Below are positions 16,694-23,848 of a DNA stretch of 39,256 bases, one piece after another. This DNA comes from Hyphomicrobiales bacterium. GTDB lineage: Bacteria > Pseudomonadota > Alphaproteobacteria > Rhizobiales > UBA4765. The notes under the pieces are model-generated. The model had not been told where the DNA came from, searched no databases, and saw only the letters and a program-made list of their open reading frames with translations. Positions within the stretch are counted from its first letter, which is position 1. Each line of letters begins with the position of its first letter. The position numbers and the translations under genes were made by a program. The stretch is from assembly GCA_021732205.1 (NCBI GenBank), contig JAKFVK010000225.1, forward strand, positions 1 to 39,256. Direction: 5' to 3'.

Positions 16694-17698
16694 TTAGCGG
16701 CGGCGCGGTGTCATGCAATAAAACACGTGATCAAAGCCTGGTTGAGGTACAATTGTAACGTCTTCAATATCGAAATAGCGTTCGAAGAGTGGTTCAATCC
16801 ATATCCGGTCAAAATGAAACAAGTGAAATCTATCAATTGCTTTAAACTCTTGACTTTTTTCATTAAAAGGCGCGGCCCCTGGAATAGACGCCAGCCATAC
16901 GATGTATTTGCCACCTGGCTTCAATACACGATTCACCTCCCGCAAAGATGTATCTAGCGACATGACATGATCGAGCGATGTACCTGATACAACTATGTCA
17001 AACTGTGCGTCATCCCAAGGTAGGAACTCGTTGATACCACGCACCACTTCGAATGCTGCGGTCTCAAGCATAGGCAATGGCTCGAGACCGCACACCATAC
17101 AGGCCTTTCGGGTGGCCAAGTATGACGGTAGGCCGTAAGGGCCACAACCAATGTCCAGAATGCGACCATGGGCATATATCTCCAGATAACATCCAAACAA
17201 CTGTGCGTATTTTTGCTCGCGGTGGCTGCAACTGCCTAGTCGCTCCTCGACATAGCCCTTGGCCCCATTTTCGAACAACTCCCGCCAAACTGGATAGAGC
17301 GCGGGATTGAGCGCTTCGAGACGACGCAGGCTTTCCTCAATGGGCAGCTGTTTTGAAGGCTTAAAAATGGGAGCCTTTATTTCTAATTCTGATCGTAATC
17401 TCGCTGAGCGTGCATGCAACCCCGCAATAACCAGTGAATTGATCTTAGCTGAGGCAACATCGAAAAATTGCTGCTCAATCGCGGATTGCGGTAACAAGAG
17501 ACTCTGATGCAGCTTCGCGTCATGCTGTATAAGCTGCTGTTCAAGCCTCTGTGCGCGTAGTTCATTTTGTGTCTGATAAAATTTTGCTTGCGTGCTGAAC
17601 TCCTCGAGCCGAATGATAACCGCCTCGTAGGAAGCTTGCATCCGGGTCAAGGCCGGAGCGGTCACCCACTCAAGAAAACGATTCATAAATCCAGCCAT
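16694..17698 (-). CDS. SAM-dependent methyltransferase with N-terminal coiled coil
   Basis: A 334-residue protein. Residues about 15-110 are helical and rich in Gln, Glu, Leu and Arg with heptad-like spacing, suggesting a coiled coil. A class I methyltransferase domain follows: ILDIGCGPYGLPSYLA as motif I, FDIVVSGTSLDHV as the post-II region and EVNRVLKPGGKYIVWLASIPG. It lies 3 bp after wzt and has a GAGG ribosome site. Placement beside a Wzt with a C-terminal binding domain makes a chain-terminating methyltransferase plausible, by analogy with WbdD, though no kinase domain is present. AT-rich compared with the neighbouring ABC genes. Confidence 0.82.
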   Translation of the reverse strand: MAGFMNRFLEWVTAPALTRMQASYEAVIIRLEEFSTQAKFYQTQNELRAQRLEQQLIQHDAKLHQSLLLPQSAIEQQFFDVASAKINSLVIAGLHARSARLRSELEIKAPIFKPSKQLPIEESLRRLEALNPALYPVWRELFENGAKGYVEERLGSCSHREQKYAQLFGCYLEIYAHGRILDIGCGPYGLPSYLATRKACMVCGLEPLPMLETAAFEVVRGINEFLPWDDAQFDIVVSGTSLDHVMSLDTSLREVNRVLKPGGKYIVWLASIPGAAPFNEKSQEFKAIDRFHLFHFDRIWIEPLFERYFDIEDVTIVPQPGFDHVFYCMTPRRR

Positions 17699-17701
17699 GA
17701 A

Positions 17702-19120
17702 TTAGTCCTCGGCTAATGGTCGATTTTCGAAAATGGCATGCGGAAAAAAAACTGCTCCAGAAGCATAGCCAGCAGGAATAATGCGGATGCGATAAGTCCG
17801 ATGCCGATATTCATAGAACTCAACATGTCCAGGGATATTGGGCAGCAATCCGACCGAAATAAGATAGTCCCCTTCCATCAATTGAAGCTCGCCAAGATCA
17901 ACAATAAACTGGCCGACCTTTGCTGCGCGCCTCAGGCCTTGAGAATTGGCAATATCGCGTGCGTCATGCCCGGAAGGATTGATCGTTGAAAACTGCGCAA
18001 CCAGCAAAAGGTCGCGCTCTCGCTCAATGCCAATCGCGAGCCCGAGATTTTCGACAGGGGCATCTCCATCACAATGATAATCAACGCAAATGGAAAACTT
18101 ATCCCAGGTGCGGAACATCGTTTCCAACTGACTTGGCCCGGACAAAAATCGCACACTGTCGATAAATACAGGCCCTCGCCGATAGACCGGAATGGTCGCC
18201 GGATCGGGCTCGCTCACTTCCGGCAAAGATGACGCGTCTGCTTGTGCCTGCTCTTCCGGTTGCAAAGTTTCCTGGGCATGTGCAGCGCCGGATGCTGCCG
18301 TCTCGTCGACGATCTCTACAATCTGGCCAAGCTGGTTGGATATGCGCTGATGCACGCTATAATCATAGCGCCGCGTCACGTCCCGCGCGTTGCCGATATC
18401 ACGAAGTTCGCCATGCTCGATCCAGATAGCCTTGTCGCAAAGCTGCGCGACTTGACCCGTGCCGTGGCTAACGAACAGTACAGTTGCTCCAGAATCGCAG
18501 ATTTCACGGATGCGCTTCATGCACTTGGAAACAAAATAGCTGTCACCTGCCGCCAGGGCCTCGTCGACAATGAACACCTCGGGGTCCGCAGAAATGGCGG
18601 TGGCGAATGTCAGCCTCGCCGCCATACCGCTGGAATAGGTGCGGAAGGGCTCGTCGATCACATGACCCAGCTCGCTGAACTCAATGATCCACGGAATCTT
18701 CGCCTCGATCTCGGCGCGGCTCATGCCCATGCAAAGTCCGCCGGTGACGATGTTTTCACGCCCCGTGAAATCCGGGTGGAAGCCTGTGCCCAGCTCCAGG
18801 ATGGCCGAGATGCGGCCATTGATTTTCACATCCCCTGTAGTTGCGTCGAGCAGGCCCGTGATGATTTTCAGCAGAGTACTCTTGCCTGAGCCATTGGGGC
18901 CGATGATGCCGACGATGCTGCCACGCGGCACGTCAAACGAAATGTCCTGCAGCACCCATTTGTCCCGGTGCAGGCTCTTGCGGCTCCAGATCTCGCGCAG
19001 CAGGTCGCTGTTGCGCTCATAAATCTTGTAGGCCTTACCGACATTGCGCACGCTGATCGCAAGGTCATCGGGGTTCAATGACGGAGGGTCTGTTCTGGAT
19101 GTTGGGTCGGTCATGCTCAT
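17702..19120 (-). CDS. wzt: Polysaccharide ABC exporter ATP-binding protein with C-terminal glycan-binding domain
   Basis: The ATPase of a Wzm/Wzt-type polysaccharide exporter, at the cytoplasmic face of the inner membrane. Taking ATG 19120, 4 bp after the permease stop, it has 472 residues. Walker A GPNGSGKST is at about 74-82, the signature YSSGMAARL at 162, Walker B VFIVDEALAAGD at 182 and the switch histidine in FVSHG at 219. After an acidic, Ala/Glu-rich linker, residues about 300-460 form an extra beta-rich domain like the Wzt C-terminus that recognises the modified chain end. Its presence suggests export of a capped chain. A 491-residue start at 19177 overlaps the permease and is less likely. 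Confidence 0.93.
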   Translation of the reverse strand: MSMTDPTSRTDPPSLNPDDLAISVRNVGKAYKIYERNSDLLREIWSRKSLHRDKWVLQDISFDVPRGSIVGIIGPNGSGKSTLLKIITGLLDATTGDVKINGRISAILELGTGFHPDFTGRENIVTGGLCMGMSRAEIEAKIPWIIEFSELGHVIDEPFRTYSSGMAARLTFATAISADPEVFIVDEALAAGDSYFVSKCMKRIREICDSGATVLFVSHGTGQVAQLCDKAIWIEHGELRDIGNARDVTRRYDYSVHQRISNQLGQIVEIVDETAASGAAHAQETLQPEEQAQADASSLPEVSEPDPATIPVYRRGPVFIDSVRFLSGPSQLETMFRTWDKFSICVDYHCDGDAPVENLGLAIGIERERDLLLVAQFSTINPSGHDARDIANSQGLRRAAKVGQFIVDLGELQLMEGDYLISVGLLPNIPGHVEFYEYRHRTYRIRIIPAGYASGAVFFPHAIFENRPLAED

Positions 19121-19124
19121 ATCT

Positions 19125-20003
19125 TTACAGAACGTTGCCAAGGAAGGGCTTGATCTTGCGGAAGACCAAAAGCCCACCCAGAAAGGCAGCTGCTGTCATG
19201 GCCGTAAAAACGACCCAGGCAAAACCATGCTCGATGCGACCGAAAAAGATCACGTCCTGATACACCCAGACCACATAGCTCAGCGGATTGAGATACAGCA
19301 CTGGCCGGATCATGGCAGGCACCCAGTCCGGCAGATACACCGCTGGCGTGAAATACATCGCTACCACTAGATAAATGCCGACAAATTCCCGTATGTCACG
19401 CATGAAAGGCGTGATCACGGAAAGAATCAGCATCAACCCCAGCGCAAACACCATGTGCATGCCAAGCACCACAGGCAGCAGCAGGATGAAGAGAGAGAGG
19501 CCGCCGCCAAAGATGAGCTTATAGCCCAGAAGCAGCACAAGGCAGGGAATGTAAATCATGAAACAGGCCGCAACCCCAGCCACAGGCAGGATTTCAACCG
19601 GAAACACCACCTGCTTTACCAGATTGGCATGTGTGGCAAATAGCGAAGGTCCGCGCCCCAGTGCATTTGAGGTGATTAGCCAAGGCACAAGCCCAGCCAG
19701 GATATAGCTGGTGTAGTCCCCAGGGAAAGTGTTGGTGACCGCCATCTTGGCGCCGATCACCACGCCAAAGATTAGCATGAAAGTCAGCAGCACGACGATG
19801 GGCTGGACATAGACCCAAATGGTGCCAAGCCCATGCCCGGCAAAGCCGCTTTTCAGGTCCCGCGTCATCATTTCGGCCAGTAGGCCGCGGTTGCGGAAGG
19901 CTGTCCAGACAAAGTCGGATACCATGTTCAGGAGGCTAGATGCTGGCTGGGGTGCATGGGCCGACTGTGGCGCTTGGCGCGGCATGGTGTTCTCTTCGCT
20001 CAC
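19125..20003 (-). CDS. wzm: Polysaccharide ABC exporter permease
   Basis: A 292-residue ABC-2-type permease with a cytoplasmic N-terminus (residues 1-45), the family motif FRNRGLLAEMMTRDLKSGFAGHGLG and about six transmembrane helices (first around VQPIVVLLTFMLIFGVVIGA, last around WVVFTAMTAAAFLGGLLVF). It pairs with the ATPase encoded 4 bp downstream to move lipid-linked polysaccharide across the inner membrane. The start is a GTG that overlaps the preceding amidotransferase stop as GTGA and has GAGG 7 nt upstream. Confidence 0.92.
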   Translation of the reverse strand: MSEENTMPRQAPQSAHAPQPASSLLNMVSDFVWTAFRNRGLLAEMMTRDLKSGFAGHGLGTIWVYVQPIVVLLTFMLIFGVVIGAKMAVTNTFPGDYTSYILAGLVPWLITSNALGRGPSLFATHANLVKQVVFPVEILPVAGVAACFMIYIPCLVLLLGYKLIFGGGLSLFILLLPVVLGMHMVFALGLMLILSVITPFMRDIREFVGIYLVVAMYFTPAVYLPDWVPAMIRPVLYLNPLSYVVWVYQDVIFFGRIEHGFAWVVFTAMTAAAFLGGLLVFRKIKPFLGNVL

Positions 20004-21871
20004 AGGTAGGCCTCACAAAACTGTTCGAGATTGAGCAGGGACCAGATCAGCAGGCGGCGGTTCTGGCGGCCTTCGAGATGGTCGTCGATGAGCGAGCGTA
20101 CCGCTTTCGCATCCAGATAATCATAGATGCGAGCGCGGTCGTTGAGCAGTCGACGCTTCACATAGTCGATGCTTTCACCCTTGAACCAGCTGGCATCAGG
20201 AGCGGAGAAACCTTGTTTCTCGCGTTCGGCAATCTGTGCAGGAATATGCCGCGCCATCATATCGCGCAGGATCAGTTTGCCATCACGTGTTTTCTCGAAA
20301 TAGCGCTGCGACTTGCCGCCAGGCTCGTTCTCGTTGAGGCGCACAACCTCGGTGAGATTGCCCAGTTTCATGCGCGCCGGAAGCCGCATGGCGAAATCGA
20401 CGAGATCATTGTCCAAAAAGGGCACGCGGCCTTCCAGCCCATGCGCCATGGCAAGCTTGTCATCGACGATCAGCAGGCCGTTGAGAAATGTCTTGGCCTC
20501 GAAATAGAGCGAATGATTGATGTAGTCCTCGGGCCGTGTCAGCTCATGGGCATGGTCCTGAAACACGCCGCGAAAGATTGCCATCGGGTCGGTGGCGCTG
20601 GCCTGGTTCCAGACCGGTGACATCACGCTGGCAAGCGTATCGGTCGGGATCAGTCGCTGCCAGAAGCCATAATATTTTTCGACGTAATGATCGAAATCAT
20701 CGTTCACGACGGCGCGGTAATAGCGCCACGGATATCCAGCAAAGAGTTCGTCCCCGCCCGTCCCGGACAAGACGACCTTGACGAATTTGGAGGCAAGCTT
20801 GGCTGCATACCAGTTCGGGTAGCATTGGCCAACGCGTGGCTCCTCGAGGTGCCAGGCGAGGCGGGGGATCGCCCGCTCCATATCGCCTGCCTTCAACACC
20901 ATCTCGTAATGCTCTGTCTTGAACAGATACGACATGTGTTCTGCCTTCGCGCGCTCGTCATAACCAAGTTCGACGCCAGAGGCCGAGTTGAGGTCGAAAC
21001 CCACGGTAAACGTCCGCATGAAGGGTAGCTGCTGGGCAGCAAGGGCCGTGATTGAGCCTGAATCCATACCGCCCGAGAGATATGCACCCACATCGACATC
21101 GGAAATCATCTGGCGTGAAACCGCCTGACGGAACAGATGGTCGAGTTCGTCCATAGCGTCCGCTTGGCTTAATGCCTGCTCGGGCTCTTGAAAGTGAAAG
21201 TCCCAATAGCGCTGTGGGGCAGGCGGCGCGCGTCCTTCCTCAATCTGGATGTAGCAGCCGGCAGGTAAAAGCTTCACGTCAGCAAACAATGTGTCATCAG
21301 AGAAGAAATTCTGGAACGTGAGATATTCGGCCAGACCACCGATATTCATCCTCGTCGTGAATTCCGGATAGCCGCGAAAAGCCTTGATCTCTGAGGCAAA
21401 GAGAAACGTGCCATCCACCTGCGTGTAATAAAGTGGCTTCACGCCAAATCGGTCACGTGCGATTGTGAGCTTTCTCGTCTGTCTGTCCCAGACACCGAAG
21501 GCAAACATGCCGTTGAGTTTGTAGAGCGCGGACAGGCCCCATTCGAGGAAGGCAGTGAGCAGGACTTCGCTGTCTCCGCTCGAATGAAACAGGTGCCCGC
21601 GCGCCGACAGATCAGCTTTCAATTCCTGAAAATTGTAGATTTCGCCATTATAGGTCAGCACATAACGCCCGTCGCGCGTCGTCATCGGCTGGCGTGCGGC
21701 ATCCGTGAGATCAATGATCGACAGCCGCCGGTGACCAAGCCCGATTGGTCCGTCGCGGTAATGGCCTTCACCATCAGGCCCGCGATGGGCGATGAGATCC
21801 GTCATTGCCTTGAGCGATACCGGAGAGGCTGGGCGGCCATCCCGGTGGAACATGCCTGCAATACCGCACAT
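20000..21871 (-). CDS. asnB: Asparagine-synthase-like glutamine amidotransferase, copy 2
   Basis: A 623-residue enzyme of the same build as copy 1: Cys2 glutaminase nucleophile, AHRGPDGEG (28-36), YNGEIYNF, then an ATP-pyrophosphatase domain with SGGMDSG (266-272; the usual final Ser is Gly) and SGTGGDELFAGYPWRYY. It forms amides from carboxylates with glutamine as nitrogen donor. It sits between the sugar epimerase and the ABC exporter, so a uronic acid residue of the chain is a likely substrate. It diverges widely from copies 1 and 3 outside the motifs, arguing for separate specificities and not a recent duplication. The ATG at 21871 places Cys at position 2 as the mechanism demands. Confidence 0.9.
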   Translation of the reverse strand: MCGIAGMFHRDGRPASPVSLKAMTDLIAHRGPDGEGHYRDGPIGLGHRRLSIIDLTDAARQPMTTRDGRYVLTYNGEIYNFQELKADLSARGHLFHSSGDSEVLLTAFLEWGLSALYKLNGMFAFGVWDRQTRKLTIARDRFGVKPLYYTQVDGTFLFASEIKAFRGYPEFTTRMNIGGLAEYLTFQNFFSDDTLFADVKLLPAGCYIQIEEGRAPPAPQRYWDFHFQEPEQALSQADAMDELDHLFRQAVSRQMISDVDVGAYLSGGMDSGSITALAAQQLPFMRTFTVGFDLNSASGVELGYDERAKAEHMSYLFKTEHYEMVLKAGDMERAIPRLAWHLEEPRVGQCYPNWYAAKLASKFVKVVLSGTGGDELFAGYPWRYYRAVVNDDFDHYVEKYYGFWQRLIPTDTLASVMSPVWNQASATDPMAIFRGVFQDHAHELTRPEDYINHSLYFEAKTFLNGLLIVDDKLAMAHGLEGRVPFLDNDLVDFAMRLPARMKLGNLTEVVRLNENEPGGKSQRYFEKTRDGKLILRDMMARHIPAQIAEREKQGFSAPDASWFKGESIDYVKRRLLNDRARIYDYLDAKAVRSLIDDHLEGRQNRRLLIWSLLNLEQFCEAYL

Positions 21872-21902
21872 GTGGCTTCAGTCCGTTCTGTCGGAGGGCT
21901 GT

Positions 21903-21922
21903 TTGATCAGGTCCCTGATCAA
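21903..21922. repeat. Perfect 8-bp inverted repeat between epimerase and amidotransferase genes
   Basis: TTGATCAG and CTGATCAA flank a 4-nt spacer in the 64-bp gap between two operon genes. No T tract follows on the minus strand, so it is not a standard terminator; it may be an mRNA processing or stabilising hairpin. Confidence 0.5.
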
Positions 21923-21935
21923 GGTGTCGTAAGGC

Positions 21936-22931
21936 TCATGTGGCAGCCTTGGCGCGGCGCTGCGCGACCTGCTCAATATGATCTTTGCGCCATTGGATCA
22001 GGCGCTTCAATCCTTCCTCCAGATCGATCTTTGCGGTAAAGCCAATTTCCTTGGTGGCACGGACCGGGGAGCCGATGCGATTTCGCACCAGAGTGGCCTG
22101 GCTGCGTGGTGCATAGTTGATCGGCTGATTGGAGCCGGTGAGGTTAAGCAGTTTTTCTGCCACTTCCTTCAGCGAGGTACGCTTGCCGGTGCCGACATTG
22201 TAGAAGCGGTCGGTCGCGTCTGATTTCATGGCGCAAAGATTTGACGCGGCGCAATCCTCGACGGCGACGAAATCGAACGCCTCCGAGCCATCTCCCATGA
22301 TGGTCGGTCCCTCGCCCTTATCGATCGCATCGAGCATCTTCATGATGACGGCAATATAGGCGCCGCGATAATCCTGGCGCGGCCCGTAGACGTTCATATA
22401 GCGCAGACCGACAAAATCGAGTCCGTAGCGGAAGTGATAGGCGCGAGCCATGGCTTCACCGCAGATCTTGGTCGCGCCGTAGAAATTCTTGTTGTTGAAC
22501 GGATGATCCTCCGTCATCGGCTCTTCCACGGCGTCGCCGTATACGGACGCCGAAGACGACCATACCAGCCGTTTCACGCCGTTGCGTACGCAGCCATCGA
22601 GCACGTTGAACATGCCGCGGACATTGGTTTCGAAAGCGGTGCGTGGATATTCGTGGCATTGCAGTAGCCAAAGCGCGGCGAACTGGAAGACGCCATCCAC
22701 ACCCTTCATGGCCGCATCGAGGATGTCAGTCTGGGTGATATCGCCACCAGCTTCGAAGATCTTCACGCGCGGATCTTTCAGAGCGTGTTCGAGATTGGCA
22801 GTCGTGCCGCGGACGAAGTTGTCATAGATGACAATTTCGCCAACATCCTCCTTCGTCAGCTGGTCCACCGCATGCGAGCCGATCAGCCCGGCACCGCCAA
22901 TGACCAGTACGCGCTTGCCCTTGAGTTCCAT
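21936..22931 (-). CDS. NAD-dependent nucleotide-sugar epimerase (extended SDR)
   Basis: A 331-residue cytoplasmic enzyme of the UDP-glucose 4-epimerase/dehydratase type. It has the Rossmann motif GGAGLIGSH (about 13-21), YDNFVRG binding NAD ribose, SSSASVYGD as the catalytic Ser region, the intact Tyr-Lys pair in FYGATK, and LRYMNVYGPRQ. The exact nucleotide sugar cannot be deduced; a C4 epimerisation supplying a galacto-configured sugar is a reasonable guess. It is the first recognised gene of the long unit and has GAAGGA 8 nt before its ATG. A very long leader of about 630 nt precedes it if the promoter at 23564-23612 is used. Confidence 0.87.
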   Translation of the reverse strand: MELKGKRVLVIGGAGLIGSHAVDQLTKEDVGEIVIYDNFVRGTTANLEHALKDPRVKIFEAGGDITQTDILDAAMKGVDGVFQFAALWLLQCHEYPRTAFETNVRGMFNVLDGCVRNGVKRLVWSSSASVYGDAVEEPMTEDHPFNNKNFYGATKICGEAMARAYHFRYGLDFVGLRYMNVYGPRQDYRGAYIAVIMKMLDAIDKGEGPTIMGDGSEAFDFVAVEDCAASNLCAMKSDATDRFYNVGTGKRTSLKEVAEKLLNLTGSNQPINYAPRSQATLVRNRIGSPVRATKEIGFTAKIDLEEGLKRLIQWRKDHIEQVAQRRAKAAT

Positions 22932-23560
22932 GTTTCAAATCCTTCAATTTCACCCGTTTGCCGGGATTGAGTTGAATTGTGTTCATTTTCTGTGACTTGG
23001 AATAACCCAGACGACATGCGATAAGCGCAGCACCGGAGCACGATTACAGCTCGCCGCCGCCGTCGTGCGCAGGTTTGACCGCCCTTGGTGCCTGAGCCGT
23101 GTCGTGACACAGTCTCTATCCCTGACATGCTCGGACCGTCGAGTGCTCCGGCAAAACACATGGGCGTCATTTGACGTCTCGTGGCGTCGCGCTTCACCTT
23201 CGGCTCCAGTGTCACTCAATAAGATCGATGCCATCAGACGAGTAGCGTGGAGCCGGCGGTACGTGCACCAACCTCTCCCGGCGGTCGTCGCTGCGCCACG
23301 AAACGCCCAGCCGATAGGGCGCGCGCGCTGCGTGACGGTGGTGCGTCGCCATGAAACACCAGCTGCGAAGGTCGACAGATGCTGGGTTTCCAGCCAGCAG
23401 GCGTGCCTAACGGACAAAAACATATGCCGTGTCCCTACAGAAGCGCGACCGGCAGGCGTCGCGGTAACTATCTGGGGGTGCGTCGTTGCTAACGCCTCTT
23501 TGAGGTCTTTCAATAGCCCGATATCCGCCGTCGGCTGCAACTGGTTTTGCCATCATAGTT
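22932..23560 (-). other. About 630-nt presumed leader upstream of the export operon
   Basis: No recognised protein is encoded on either strand. Minus-strand frames include one of 185 codons starting with TTG at 23540 and one of about 48 codons starting ATG-ATG at 23556; neither has a familiar sequence or a clear ribosome site. GC-rich self-complementary stretches are present, for example GCTGG/CCAGC around 23380-23397. I interpret it as an untranslated leader, possibly structured, because a promoter matching that of the regulator gene lies just upstream. Confidence 0.45.
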
Positions 23561-23563
23561 GGC

Positions 23564-23612
23564 TCGTTAGCATGTTCAGCGCATGAACGTCAAATATGTT
23601 CATGGCATGAAC
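23564..23612 (-). promoter_or_regulatory. Promoter with twin operator dyads, copy A (export operon)
   Basis: On the minus strand TTGACG (23593-23588) serves as -35 and an extended TGC-TAACGA (-10 TAACGA, 23569-23564) as -10. Between them lies dyad 1, GTTCA-N5-TGAAC (23574-23588). Dyad 2, again GTTCA-N5-TGAAC (23598-23612), is centred 24 bp upstream. A 27-nt block covering the -35, dyad 1 and the start of the -10 is identical in copy B, upstream of the winged-helix regulator. Regulator binding is inferred. Confidence 0.65.
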
Positions 23613-23848
23613 GACGACGCATGATCCGCATTTCCCACCATTACGGTGAGGGAAATATCTCGCCCGGCAAGTCAGAGCTCTTCACGCCATCCAGTCCGAT
23701 TTATGTGAACGTCGTCTCTTCCGCCTGTGCCCCGTTTTGACGGCATAAAACACCTTGTCCTTAGCTTGCTGTGCCTGGGTATCGCCATGCAGGTGTTTTT
23801 TATTGTAGTACATCCACCATACGGGAGGGCTTGCTGGGCAAGCAAAAT
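23613..23848. other. Intergenic stretch downstream of the third amidotransferase gene
   Basis: No gene recognised. It contains a 9-bp inverted repeat AAAACACCT/AGGTGTTTT with a 35-nt loop (23747-23799), and a 6-bp stem GCTTGC-TGG-GCAAGC (23829-23843) six bases beyond the amidotransferase stop. Neither is followed by a strong T tract on the minus strand, so the transcript end is uncertain. Confidence 0.45.

Noticed and set aside
22983-23540. 185-codon minus-strand frame in the long leader, starting TTG
   Set aside because: No ribosome site, no recognised domain and low-complexity composition; kept only as part of the leader description.
23829-23843. Hairpin six bases beyond the third amidotransferase as an intrinsic terminator
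   Set aside because: The stem is only 6 bp with a 3-nt loop and no T tract follows on the minus strand.
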